Below, in pieces: positions 34,378-42,685 of a DNA stretch of 64,000 nucleotides (the stretch's first letter is position 1; the number at the start of each line of letters is the position of its first letter). The stretch covers positions 1-64,000 of the forward strand of contig JAQQAL010000005.1 of the NCBI GenBank assembly GCA_028532855.1. Direction: 5' to 3'. Origin of the DNA: Candidatus Thalassospirochaeta sargassi (lineage in GTDB: Bacteria; Spirochaetota; Spirochaetia; UBA9216). The position numbers and the translations under genes were made by a program. The notes under the pieces were generated by a model. The model saw only the letters and a program-made list of their open reading frames with translations. It searched no databases and had not been told where the DNA came from.

Positions 34378-35992
34378 TACAACTGCTGTTCAATCGCCTG
34401 TCGGCGGAGCAAAACGAATTTTTACAGAAATCGGCCTACTTGCTTTGTCGGCGGTACTCTTCGCACTCTCTTTTCCAAATGTACTGAATGTCTGGGGATT
34501 GTTTCCTCTGGCGTTCATCTGTCTTGTGCCCCTCTTTATAGTAGTACACACGGCAGGTTGGGGGCGGATTTTTGTTTACGGCATAGCTTTCGGTTATGCC
34601 TGCTATGCCTTATTCAATTATTGGCTGTCCACTTTTCACCCGCTTGCAATCGTTATAGTTCCTGTTATTTACGCTGCATATTTTCTAGTACTCGTACCTC
34701 TTATGAAGCTTGCGGACAGTCTTTTCCCGCGATGGGGATTTCTGCTGCAATCAGGCCTCTGGATGGGCTATGAGTATCTGAGGACTCTCGGATTTTTAGG
34801 ATATCCCTACGGTAATCTGGGGTACTCGCAATATCTTTTCAGACCCTTTATTCAGATATCATCCGTTTTCGGTTTCTGGTTTGTTTCCCTGATGGTTGTA
34901 CTGCCGTCGGCATTTCTAGGAAACGCACTAAAAAACGGCCTATCCGGTTTTAAACCCTATATAAAAAAGAACAAACTGTTTATCTATATATACGCAGCTG
35001 TTTTTATTGCGGTTTTAATCTTCGGATTTACTACTCCTTCAAATTTTGATGATTCCCCCCAGATTAAACTTGGATTTGTACAGCATAATGCCGACAGCTG
35101 GAAGGGCGGAACCAGACAGTTTGAGAGCAATAAAAATAAGTTAATTGAACTCAGCGGTAAAGCTCTTGAAGAAGATCCGGGTATAGAGATGATGATCTGG
35201 TCGGAGACCTGTTTTGTTCCCGGAATAGACTGGCATACGCGATATCGAAACGATCCGGTTCGTTATAGAATGGTAAAGGATCTCACGGATTTTTTTGCTA
35301 CACAGGATATTCCATATGTAATCGGTAATGACGACGGGCAGCTTGAACCTAATGAAGATGGTGAGCTTGTGCGCGTTGATTACAATGCGGTTCTTCTCTA
35401 TGACAAGGAGCTTAAACAGACCTATCGAAAAACTCATCTGGTTCCATTTTCAGAGAATTTTCCATATGAAAAGCAGTTGCCGTGGTTGTATGAAGAGTTT
35501 AAAAAACGTGAGTTTCACTGGTGGAAGAAGGGTACCGAATATACAGTTTTTGAAGCTGCGGGTATAAAATTCAGCACGCCCATATGTTTTGAGGATGTTT
35601 TCGGTTACCTGTCCCGGATTTATGTAAATAACGGTGCCCAGATTATTGTGAATCTGACTAATGACTCATGGTCAGGATCTGTTCCCGCAGAAATGCAGCA
35701 TATGGCGATGGGTGTGTTCAGGGCCGTCGAGAATCGGAGGACTATGGTTCGCGGTACTAATGCCGGCATAACCTGTACAATTGAGCCTGACGGTGAAATA
35801 ACAGCGATGATCGCACCCTTTGAAGAGAATTATATGATAAATACAGTACCTGTGTATGAAGAAACTACAACCCTGTATACAAGATGGGGTGATTGGTTTG
35901 CTGTGCTGAATCTTGTGGTAACACTTACCGTGCTTGCCGCAGGAATAGTCGTCAGCCTGGTTCGGATTATCAATCGCCGGCGGGCAAAATAG
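34370..35992 (+). CDS. lnt: Apolipoprotein N-acyltransferase Lnt
   Basis: Lnt adds the third acyl chain to outer-membrane lipoproteins. The 540-residue protein has several N-terminal transmembrane helices (about residues 15-230) and a periplasmic nitrilase domain with the Glu-Lys-Cys triad: WSETCFVPG (Glu), YRKTHLVPFSENFPY (Lys) and STPICFEDVFGYL (Cys). NLTNDSWSG is also typical. A final transmembrane helix is near residues 505-530. ATG 34370 overlaps the HU stop (ATGAGTAG). The alternative ATG 34352 lies deeper in HU. Confidence 0.95.
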   Translation: MSSTTAVQSPVGGAKRIFTEIGLLALSAVLFALSFPNVLNVWGLFPLAFICLVPLFIVVHTAGWGRIFVYGIAFGYACYALFNYWLSTFHPLAIVIVPVIYAAYFLVLVPLMKLADSLFPRWGFLLQSGLWMGYEYLRTLGFLGYPYGNLGYSQYLFRPFIQISSVFGFWFVSLMVVLPSAFLGNALKNGLSGFKPYIKKNKLFIYIYAAVFIAVLIFGFTTPSNFDDSPQIKLGFVQHNADSWKGGTRQFESNKNKLIELSGKALEEDPGIEMMIWSETCFVPGIDWHTRYRNDPVRYRMVKDLTDFFATQDIPYVIGNDDGQLEPNEDGELVRVDYNAVLLYDKELKQTYRKTHLVPFSENFPYEKQLPWLYEEFKKREFHWWKKGTEYTVFEAAGIKFSTPICFEDVFGYLSRIYVNNGAQIIVNLTNDSWSGSVPAEMQHMAMGVFRAVENRRTMVRGTNAGITCTIEPDGEITAMIAPFEENYMINTVPVYEETTTLYTRWGDWFAVLNLVVTLTVLAAGIVVSLVRIINRRRAK

Positions 35993-35994
35993 GT

Positions 35995-36023
35995 TTGACA
36001 AGAAACGATAAGTGTATCATTAT
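35995..36023 (+). promoter_or_regulatory. Promoter of the response-regulator gene, leaderless geometry
   Basis: Perfect TTGACA (35995-36000) right after the lnt stop, 17 bases, CATTAT (36018-36023), then 8 bases to ATG 36032. No ribosome-binding site is visible. Confidence 0.5.
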
Positions 36024-36031
36024 TGATTAGT

Positions 36032-36763
36032 ATGGAAAAAACTAGAATTCTTATAGCAGATGATGAACCGGTAAACCTCGAATTTTTTGATGTTACCCTT
36101 GGTAAACTCGGGTTTGACGTCTATAAGGCCGAAGACGGTTATGAAACGCTTGAAAAGGTTAAAGAAATTAATCCGGATTTAATTATCCTTGATAATATTA
36201 TGCCGAATCTTTCCGGCTGGAAGGTAACAAGTCTTCTGAAAGAGAGTGAAGAATACAAAGAATATCGTGATATTCCTATTATCATGCTCTCAGCAATGGA
36301 TAAGGTCAGGGATAAGGTCGAAGGTTTTGAACTAGGAGTAGAAGACTATATCACAGAACCGTTTAACTTTTCCGAGGTTTATGCGCGAATCAGGGCTGTT
36401 CTGAGGAACCGGGTGCTCAAAGAGCAGGTTTTGTCGAGAGAGAAAAGACTTTCGACTGTAGAATCAATGAATGATTCGTTAAAGTATTTCACCAGGCATA
36501 TTAAAGAGCCAATGGCCGAGTTAAACCGTTTAAGCACAGAGATTGATCTTGACGACAAAGAGGCAGTTCATACCCTGATAGCCCGTGTAAGTAAAGAAAG
36601 CGAAGAAGCTCTTGCTGCAATTGAGGGACTTGAAGAGGAAATTCAGGAACTTGAGCAGACTGCAGACAATGATTTTCACGGCAGTGCTTTGAATGATCTT
36701 GAAGAGAAATTCAAAAAACGTTATAAAGCACTAAAAGAAGAGAGTTTAAACGAAGAGGCATAG
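36032..36763 (+). CDS. Atypical response regulator with coiled-coil output
   Basis: This 243-residue protein has an N-terminal receiver domain (about 1-125): acidic pair Asp10-Asp11 (LIADDEP), phosphoacceptor Asp54 (LIILDNIMP) and Ser87 (IMLSAMD). The conserved lysine of the DYITKPF motif is Glu109 here (EDYITEPF). The rest is a helical, acidic, probably coiled-coil region without a DNA-binding or enzymatic domain. The charge reversal at the signalling lysine suggests altered phosphorylation-dependent switching. No partner kinase is nearby. The next gene begins 2 bases after the stop. Confidence 0.85.
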   Translation: MEKTRILIADDEPVNLEFFDVTLGKLGFDVYKAEDGYETLEKVKEINPDLIILDNIMPNLSGWKVTSLLKESEEYKEYRDIPIIMLSAMDKVRDKVEGFELGVEDYITEPFNFSEVYARIRAVLRNRVLKEQVLSREKRLSTVESMNDSLKYFTRHIKEPMAELNRLSTEIDLDDKEAVHTLIARVSKESEEALAAIEGLEEEIQELEQTADNDFHGSALNDLEEKFKKRYKALKEESLNEEA

Positions 36764-36765
36764 AT

Positions 36766-36987
36766 TTGATTACTGAAGAAAAAAAACAGGTTCTACAGTA
36801 TTTTGCCGAAGGACGAAAGAGTTACAAACTCATGGATTTTGAGTCGGCGAAAACTTCTTTTACAGAGGCGCTGAAGATAGATCCGGAAGACGGACCTTCA
36901 AAGGTTTATCTCGCAAGATGTAAACATTATATCGAATCCCCGCCGCCTGAGGATTGGGACGGTGTATTTGTGATGACAACTAAATAA
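36766..36987 (+). CDS. Small TPR-like protein with cyclase-tail motif
   Basis: This 73-residue protein starts at TTG 36766, 2 bases after the response regulator. It has one TPR unit (YFAEGRKSYKLMDFESAK, then FTEALKIDPEDGPSKVYLARC) and ends in IESPPPEDWDGVFVMTTK. That ending closely resembles the tail I recall after TPRs in many class III adenylate/guanylate cyclases. Here it stands alone without a cyclase. It probably binds a protein partner encoded nearby; this is inference. Confidence 0.65.
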   Translation: MITEEKKQVLQYFAEGRKSYKLMDFESAKTSFTEALKIDPEDGPSKVYLARCKHYIESPPPEDWDGVFVMTTK

Positions 36988-36997
36988 ACTGGTACTT

Positions 36998-37411
36998 ATG
37001 GGAAAAAAAACAGATTTCAGCATATTTGATAAAATAGAGACGGTTCTTCAGCCGGGTACTGTACTTGACGGTGTTTTGAGTTTCAGCAAACCGTTGAAGG
37101 TGAGAGGGAAATTCAGCGGAGAGATTGAATCCGAAGCTGTGTTATACATAGATGACGATGCGGAGATAAACGCTGATATCAGTGCACGTGTTGTTATAAT
37201 AAGCGGCAAGGTGAATGGAAATGTTTCCGCCAAAGAAAGGATAGAGATTCTCAGCGGTGGAAAGGTTTCAGGCGATCTTATCTCTTCGAGGATAAGGATT
37301 GCTGACGGTGTCGAGTTCAACGGTCGATGCAGGATGATAAAGGATCCTGAGACCATTGATATTTTTTCAGCAGGCGTAGATAAACTTAAAGAAATAGCCA
37401 GATCTATCTGA
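36998..37411 (+). CDS. Bactofilin (second paralogue)
   Basis: This 137-residue protein has a short N-terminus, then a bactofilin beta-helix: VLDGVLSFSKPLKVRGKFSG, a following DDDAEINADISARVVIISG and an AKERIEILSGGKVSG turn. It differs from the bactofilin at 31378 in both tails, so the two may make separate structures or copolymerise. It lies 10 bases after the mini-TPR gene in the response-regulator run. No strong ribosome-binding site is visible, so translation may be coupled. Confidence 0.9.
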   Translation: MGKKTDFSIFDKIETVLQPGTVLDGVLSFSKPLKVRGKFSGEIESEAVLYIDDDAEINADISARVVIISGKVNGNVSAKERIEILSGGKVSGDLISSRIRIADGVEFNGRCRMIKDPETIDIFSAGVDKLKEIARSI

Positions 37412-37462
37412 ATCAACTGAAAAGCATGAGGATTTCTTAGAAAGTCTTTCGGTCTTCCTCAC

Positions 37463-37491
37463 TTGACAAGTAATAAAACAGTGAATATATT
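37463..37491 (+). promoter_or_regulatory. Promoter of rho
   Basis: Perfect TTGACA (37463-37468), 17 bases, TATATT (37486-37491). The leader to ATG 37590 is about 90 bases, with a GGAG site. Confidence 0.75.
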
Positions 37492-37589
37492 GTAGGTATC
37501 GAAGAAAACACGAAATATTCGATTGCCCGCATGTTTTTTAATAATAATAAATACGAACAAACTAGTGTTAATAATCAACTGGAGATATT

Positions 37590-39386
37590 ATGGCAATTAT
37601 TCGAAAGAAGCAGGCTGTAGCCGAGTTGTCGGACGCATCTGAATCCGCCGAAGTGGAAGCTGCGGCTGTTACAGGTGATGCGGTTTCTGCCGACGACACA
37701 CAGCAGGAACTGAACCTCGAACAGAGCGAAACTAAAGAAGATAAAACTGATACTGCTTCAGAAAATAAAGAAAGAGAACCGGAAGAGGCTGAAAAAGATC
37801 AGACTTCTCCTGAAGAAAATAAGGCTGACGATGATTCTGCTGAAGAAAACAGCGATACCGCATCCAAAAAAAGGAAACCCAGGAAGAAGGTGAGGGTTGA
37901 AATCGTCAAATCTGACGACAACTCAACTGAAACTCCGGTTAAAACACCTGCGGCAAAAACGACCGCAGCTAAGCCGCAGTCGTCCAGAGACGGGCAGCAG
38001 GCTGATGGCGGCGGTTCAAGAAAATCAGGTTCACGCAATAATTATAATAGGAAAAACTATAACAGGTTTAAAAAAACCGATGATACTGCTGTTCCGCAGG
38101 ATGGCGAAAAACTGAGTATCAATGAGCTGACACTGATGAATATGAAAGAGCTCCGTGAATTTGCCGGCACATATAACATTTCCGGCGAAGAGCTGATGTC
38201 GATGAAGAAACAGGAAGTAATATTTTCCATCCTAAAGTCGCATACAGCCAACGGGGGATTGATTTACTCATACGGCTCACTAGAGATTCTTCCTGACGGT
38301 TACGGATTCCTGAGATCTCCTCAGAATTCCTATTTGCCGGGTTCAGATGACATATATATTTCCCCGTCACAGATAAGACTGTTCAATCTCAGAACAGGTG
38401 ATACTGTCGGCGGACAGATAAGACCCCCTAAAGAGGGTGAGCGCTTTTTTGCAATGCTCAGGGTTGAAAAAGTTAACTTCAACGACCCTCAGGAAGCGCA
38501 GACAAGGATACCCTTCGACAATTTGACTCCGCTCTATCCGGACTCAAAGCTCGATATGGAGATAAAGACAGAAGATGTTTCCACGCGAATGATCAACCTC
38601 TTCTGTCCGATTGGCAAGGGGCAGAGGGGACTTATCGTATCACCGCCCAGGACCGGTAAAACTATCCTGCTCCAGCAGATAGCAAATGCGATAACGACAA
38701 ATCATCCGGAAGTTTTTCTGATGGTTCTGCTTATCGATGAGCGTCCTGAAGAGGTTACCGATATGAGGCGGAATGTTAAGGGCGAGGTAATTGCTTCAAC
38801 ATTCGATGAACAGGCTACCCGTCATGTTCAGGTTGCAGAAATGGTGCTTGAAAAGGCAAAAAGACTTGTAGAACATAAGAAGGATGTTGTTATTCTTCTT
38901 GACTCAATTACCAGGCTTGCCAGAGCTTATAACCAGACTGTTCCTACATCAGGAAAGATTCTTTCCGGTGGTGTTGATTCAAATGCACTGCACAAACCGA
39001 AAAGGTTTTTTGGTGCGGCTCGTAATGTAGAGCAGGGCGGAAGTCTTACGATTGTTGCGACAGCACTTATTGATACCGGAAGCCGAATGGATGAGGTTAT
39101 TTTTGAGGAATTCAAGGGTACCGGTAATATGGAAATACATCTTGATCGTAAGATGGCAGACCGAAGACTCTATCCCGCAATAAATATTAAAAAATCCGGT
39201 ACACGAAAAGAGGATCTGTTATTGACCGAGGCTGAGCTTGGTAAGATGTGGGTTCTTAGAAAGGTAATAGGCCCCATGGATGACATGGAGTGTACTGAAA
39301 TGATGATTGACAAAATGCGAAAAACAAAGAATAATGAGGCGTTCCTCCGGTCGATGAATACCGGTGGAGTAAGCGCCGATAGATAA
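37590..39386 (+). CDS. rho: Transcription termination factor Rho with N-terminal extension
   Basis: Rho is an RNA-dependent hexameric helicase that ends transcripts. The 598 residues exceed the usual 420. About the first 165 are low-complexity: acidic Glu/Asp/Ser/Ala, then Lys/Arg, Asn and Gly-rich (near [16 protein letters not shown]). The Rho fold starts at [18 protein letters not shown], followed by the RNA-binding domain ([20 protein letters not shown]). The ATPase has Walker A in [26 protein letters not shown], a [13 protein letters not shown] segment and [18 protein letters not shown]. Extra N-terminal RNA-binding segments occur in Rho of some other phyla. rpmE follows 12 bases later. 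Confidence 0.97.
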   Translation: MAIIRKKQAVAELSDASESAEVEAAAVTGDAVSADDTQQELNLEQSETKEDKTDTASENKEREPEEAEKDQTSPEENKADDDSAEENSDTASKKRKPRKKVRVEIVKSDDNSTETPVKTPAAKTTAAKPQSSRDGQQADGGGSRKSGSRNNYNRKNYNRFKKTDDTAVPQDGEKLSINELTLMNMKELREFAGTYNISGEELMSMKKQEVIFSILKSHTANGGLIYSYGSLEILPDGYGFLRSPQNSYLPGSDDIYISPSQIRLFNLRTGDTVGGQIRPPKEGERFFAMLRVEKVNFNDPQEAQTRIPFDNLTPLYPDSKLDMEIKTEDVSTRMINLFCPIGKGQRGLIVSPPRTGKTILLQQIANAITTNHPEVFLMVLLIDERPEEVTDMRRNVKGEVIASTFDEQATRHVQVAEMVLEKAKRLVEHKKDVVILLDSITRLARAYNQTVPTSGKILSGGVDSNALHKPKRFFGAARNVEQGGSLTIVATALIDTGSRMDEVIFEEFKGTGNMEIHLDRKMADRRLYPAINIKKSGTRKEDLLLTEAELGKMWVLRKVIGPMDDMECTEMMIDKMRKTKNNEAFLRSMNTGGVSADR

Positions 39387-39398
39387 CGGAGATGAAAC

Positions 39399-39605
39399 AT
39401 GAAAAGCGATATACATCCTAATTATGAAATGACAAAGATTAAATGTGCTTGTGGAAATGTTATTGAAACAAGAGCTACTGTTAAAGATATGGAAGTTGAA
39501 ATTTGTTCAAAATGCCATCCTTTCTTCACTGGAAAACAGAAACTCGTTGATACTGCGGGACGTGTTGAGAGATTTAACAGGAAATACGGAATTAAAGCTG
39601 AATAA
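39399..39605 (+). CDS. rpmE: 50S ribosomal protein L31, zinc-binding form
   Basis: The 68-residue protein [20 protein letters not shown] contains the C+ zinc ligands: CAC near residues 16-18 and [13 protein letters not shown] near 37-40. The end ([10 protein letters not shown]) is typical of L31. It follows rho closely, a common bacterial arrangement, and is followed by a strong terminator. Confidence 0.97.
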   Translation: MKSDIHPNYEMTKIKCACGNVIETRATVKDMEVEICSKCHPFFTGKQKLVDTAGRVERFNRKYGIKAE

Positions 39606-39630
39606 GCGGATTTTCGTCATTTTTAAACGA

Positions 39631-39666
39631 AAAGAGGCCCTCATTATGAGGCGCCTCTTTTTTTTA
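39631..39666 (+). terminator. Strong terminator after rpmE
   Basis: AAAGAGGC (39631-39638) pairs with GCCTCTTT (39653-39660) around a short loop that can pair further, followed by a T-run. Confidence 0.9.
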
Positions 39667-39737
39667 TAGGTGAGAGAGGCTTCAGTCAACTGAATTCTGA
39701 TGTGTAAAAGATGGATGACTCTTAAATCTTTTTTTGT

Positions 39738-39766
39738 TTGCAAATATACCGTATATCTTTTAATAT
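39738..39766 (+). promoter_or_regulatory. Promoter of galK, leaderless geometry
   Basis: TTGCAA (39738-39743), 17 bases, TAATAT (39761-39766), then 8 bases to ATG 39775. The bases before the ATG contain no ribosome-binding site. Confidence 0.55.
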
Positions 39767-39774
39767 AAATCAGA

Positions 39775-40935
39775 ATGGACGGTTTAATTGCCCGCCACAA
39801 AAATGAATACAGCTCAAAACCGCAGGTTATTGCATCCGCCCCGGGAATACTGAACCTTATGGGGGAACATACGGATTATAATGAGGGTTGCGTCATACAG
39901 ACAACAGTCAACAGACGTACCTCTATAGCCATATCCTCAAGAAAAGACAACTCCCTGCGTTTCTTTCTCGCGGATTCTGAGGAAAAAAAACGTACAACTG
40001 TACCTAATCTCAAATATAAACGAGAAGACAGATGGGCTAATTACATGAAAGGCGTCCTGTTTGAACTTGTGAATATGGGTTACCCTATTAAAGGCCTTGA
40101 TGTTACTGTTGTCAGTGATATTATCCCCGGCATCGGTCTTGGCGCATCCGCAGCACTAAGCGTAGCTTTTACTGCCGCAGTTAACGAACTGTACGGCTTC
40201 GGTTTATCCGACAGTCAGCTTATCCAGGCTGCTTCATATTCAGAATCGACCTTTGTGGGACGAAATACTGAAATCACTGATCAATTTGTTTCCACGATTG
40301 GCCGGAAGGATAATGCCGTTTTTCTTGATCTGCGAAGCCTTGATTTTGAATATCTCCCGCTGGATCTCGATGATAATGTAATTGTTATAGTTAATTCCAA
40401 TGTGCCCGGTACAGATGCCGTTCGGGAGGCTGAGCTGATTGAAAGAAAAGAGCAGTGTTCCGAATGTGTCGAATACCTTAACAAGAAGAAGCCGGGGCGG
40501 AGTCTCAGGGATTATTCGGTCGAGGATGTAAGCGGTGGCCTCGGTCTGCTGCCTGAGCAGATTCGCAGAATATGTAATCATGTTATAGGCGAAACGCAGC
40601 GCTCGGTTGATGCCTGCGATGCATTAAAGGCGAAGAATTTCGAGGTTTTCGGAAAAATGCTGAATCGATCTCATGAGAGTTTAAGAGATAATTATGAAGT
40701 CTCATGTCCCGAGCTTGACTGGCTGGTGAAACGTTCGCAGGAAATGGACGGTGTTCTAGGCTCCAGAATGACCGGAGGCGGTTTCGGCGGCTGTACTGTG
40801 ACGCTCCTTGAGTCGAGGGTGCTTGACAATTACCGTGAAAGACTACAAGAATATGAACATATCTTCGGATTTGAGCCGGAAATTTTTATCTGTGAACCAT
40901 CGGAAGGGGTAAAAATAGTTTTTCCGGATCATTAA
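39775..40935 (+). CDS. galK: Galactokinase (GHMP kinase family)
   Basis: Galactokinase phosphorylates galactose to galactose-1-phosphate. The 386 residues fit the family. ILNLMGEHTDYNEGCVI matches the galactokinase signature, GIGLGASAALSVAFTAA is the GHMP ATP-binding loop, and MTGGGFGGCTVTLL is the third GHMP motif. The signature core GEHTDYN is intact, but PGILNLMGEH differs from the common GRVNLIGEH, so another sugar substrate is possible. No galT or galE is adjacent. The ATG at 39775 is not preceded by a ribosome-binding site but by a promoter. surE follows 17 bases later. Confidence 0.85.
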   Translation: MDGLIARHKNEYSSKPQVIASAPGILNLMGEHTDYNEGCVIQTTVNRRTSIAISSRKDNSLRFFLADSEEKKRTTVPNLKYKREDRWANYMKGVLFELVNMGYPIKGLDVTVVSDIIPGIGLGASAALSVAFTAAVNELYGFGLSDSQLIQAASYSESTFVGRNTEITDQFVSTIGRKDNAVFLDLRSLDFEYLPLDLDDNVIVIVNSNVPGTDAVREAELIERKEQCSECVEYLNKKKPGRSLRDYSVEDVSGGLGLLPEQIRRICNHVIGETQRSVDACDALKAKNFEVFGKMLNRSHESLRDNYEVSCPELDWLVKRSQEMDGVLGSRMTGGGFGGCTVTLLESRVLDNYRERLQEYEHIFGFEPEIFICEPSEGVKIVFPDH

Positions 40936-40952
40936 AGGGTTTAAAGGAAAAC

Positions 40953-41693
40953 ATGCGAATTTTACTGACTAATGATGATGGCATAAAGAGCCCGGGGCTT
41001 GACGCTCTGAGGGAAACATTCAAAGAACATGAGGTCTGGGTTGTAGCTCCCGTCACCCAGCAGAGCGGCAAATCCCACTCCGTAACATTTATGGAGCCTG
41101 TCAGGTTTAATCAGCTCGAAGATCAGGTTTTTTCCGTTGAAGGCAGCCCCGCCGACTGTGTAATGTATTCGGTTCTAGGGGCTCTGCCGCAGAAACCTGA
41201 TCTGGTGATTTCTGGTATCAATATTGGTGCTAACCTGGGAACTGACCTGATATACTCTGGAACCGCAGCCGCAGCACGACAGGCTGCTCTTATGGGACTA
41301 CCCGGGATCGCGGTTTCTACTAATTCCTTCGTTGCTCCATTCTATTTTCAGGATACTGCTGAATTCATCAAAGATAACATTGAACTACTTCTCTCGCTCT
41401 GGCGTCCCGATCATTTTATTAACGTGAATACGCCTAACCAGCCGGAATTTCCGTCTGAGGTGCGCATTACTGCCCCGTCACGGCGTATATATGAAGACAA
41501 GGTAGTTAGGTTCGATGCACCAAGGGGGGGGAGTTATTTCTTTCTTGAAGGCAGCAGTGTTACCTTTTCAGGGACTGATTCAGACTCAGAGGCAATTGCC
41601 GCAGGGGCAGTATCGGTTTCCCCGATTTTTCTGCATCCGCAGAATCGTGATGAAGCACAGGCGTATCAGAAAGCGGAGTTCAGGATAAACTGA
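40953..41693 (+). CDS. surE: 5'/3'-nucleotidase SurE
   Basis: SurE is a metal-dependent nucleoside monophosphate phosphatase. The 246 residues show the metal site LLTNDDGIKSPGL (Asp8-Asp9 region), VVAPVTQQSGKSHSVTF, VEGSPADCV and the Asn-containing loop ISGINIGANLGTDLIYSGTA. An AAAGGAAA site precedes ATG 40953. The stop overlaps the next gene by one base. Confidence 0.96.
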   Translation: MRILLTNDDGIKSPGLDALRETFKEHEVWVVAPVTQQSGKSHSVTFMEPVRFNQLEDQVFSVEGSPADCVMYSVLGALPQKPDLVISGINIGANLGTDLIYSGTAAAARQAALMGLPGIAVSTNSFVAPFYFQDTAEFIKDNIELLLSLWRPDHFINVNTPNQPEFPSEVRITAPSRRIYEDKVVRFDAPRGGSYFFLEGSSVTFSGTDSDSEAIAAGAVSVSPIFLHPQNRDEAQAYQKAEFRIN

Positions 41694-42388
41694 TGGCGGA
41701 CAGATTTTTAGATGCAAAGCAGCTGTTTAAACTCGGCAAATACAGGCAGGCTCTTTCAGAGTTCCTGAAGGTCAGCGACGAACCGCTTGAAAATCCCGAT
41801 TTGTCCTATTACATGGGACTGTGCTACTCCAAAATTGAAGAGTGGGATGATGCCCTGCTTTATCTTGAGCAGGTGGTTAACAGCCATGACGATATTCTAA
41901 GGATTTATCAAAGTCGTATGATTCTCAGTTACATCTATACCATAACGGGGCGGATAAAGCTTGCCGAATTTGAACTGAACAAACTGATTGAAGAAGGCTT
42001 TGAATCCCCCCAGGTCTATTCAAATTACAGCTATATCTATTATGAGTCCGGTAAGGTGGAGAAGAGTATCGAATATCTTTATCTTGCACTTGATCTTGAT
42101 CCGGAAAATCCTAATGCCCTGAATTCTATAGGATACATACTTGCAGACAGGGGGATCGACGTTGATATGGCTGTAACATACTGCCAGAAGGCGGTTAAAG
42201 CCAAACCAGAGAATCCGGCCTATCTTGATTCGCTCGGCTGGGCATTTTTCAAAAGCGGTCAGAATGATGAGGCAAGACACTATCTTAAGCGCGCCTTTGA
42301 CATTGCAACTGGAAATAAGACGATAGCAGCACATCTTAGAGCCGTTATTGATGAAATTGAACGTATCAACAAGGCCAGACTTGGGTAA
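41693..42388 (+). CDS. Cytoplasmic TPR protein
   Basis: This 231-residue protein without signal peptide consists of about five TPR units (for example DLSYYMGLCYSKIEEWDDAL and PNALNSIGYILADRGIDVDM, then NPAYLDSLGWAFFKSGQNDE). It starts on the last base of surE, so translation is coupled. The partner is unknown. TPR proteins commonly scaffold complexes. Confidence 0.85.
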   Translation: MADRFLDAKQLFKLGKYRQALSEFLKVSDEPLENPDLSYYMGLCYSKIEEWDDALLYLEQVVNSHDDILRIYQSRMILSYIYTITGRIKLAEFELNKLIEEGFESPQVYSNYSYIYYESGKVEKSIEYLYLALDLDPENPNALNSIGYILADRGIDVDMAVTYCQKAVKAKPENPAYLDSLGWAFFKSGQNDEARHYLKRAFDIATGNKTIAAHLRAVIDEIERINKARLG

Positions 42389-42390
42389 TC

Positions 42391-42426
42391 TGAGGTTTAT
42401 CCCGGTGAACTCATGTCTTTTTTTTC
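42391..42426 (+). terminator. Probable terminator after the surE-TPR genes
   Basis: TGAGGTT (42391-42397) pairs with AACTCA (42408-42413) with one bulged G, followed by a T-rich stretch of about eight T. Confidence 0.45.
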
Positions 42427-42504
42427 TCTAATTACTCTATTTTTTAGATTTTTATCTAATCCCGATGAAAAAACCAGTCGAAATTCCAAATATAGAGGAT
42501 TATT

Positions 42505-42666
42505 ATGCGTGTTGAAAGTATGAATTTTAACAGTTCGACAGATTCCACAATCAGACACAGCGGAAAGGTTGCGAATGTTGATGAAATCAAGGCAATCCTC
42601 TTTCTCGGTATCAAGAGTGATATCCCGATGAAGGATCCAAAGAGAAAGGTAGATATAATTATCTAA
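42505..42666 (+). CDS. 53-residue hypothetical protein
   Basis: ATG 42505 has an AGAGGA site 8 bases upstream. The product MRVESMNFNSSTDSTIRHSG ends in MKDPKRKVDIII. It has no signal peptide, membrane segment or cysteines. The intact frame, the good ribosome-binding site and its own space between terminator and next gene support a real gene. I do not recognise a family. Confidence 0.55.
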   Translation: MRVESMNFNSSTDSTIRHSGKVANVDEIKAILFLGIKSDIPMKDPKRKVDIII

Positions 42667-42678
42667 CCGTTGTATACT
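42650..42678 (+). promoter_or_regulatory. Candidate promoter before the NHL gene, leaderless geometry
   Basis: TAGATA (42650-42655), 17 bases, TATACT (42673-42678), then 7 bases to the GTG at 42686. No ribosome-binding site is visible. Confidence 0.4.
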
Positions 42679-42685
42679 TTGCCTT

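Noticed and set aside
39507-39800. Minus-strand frame opposite rpmE and galK start
   Set aside because: It lies over rpmE, its terminator and the galK promoter, and has no ribosome-binding site or recognisable domain.
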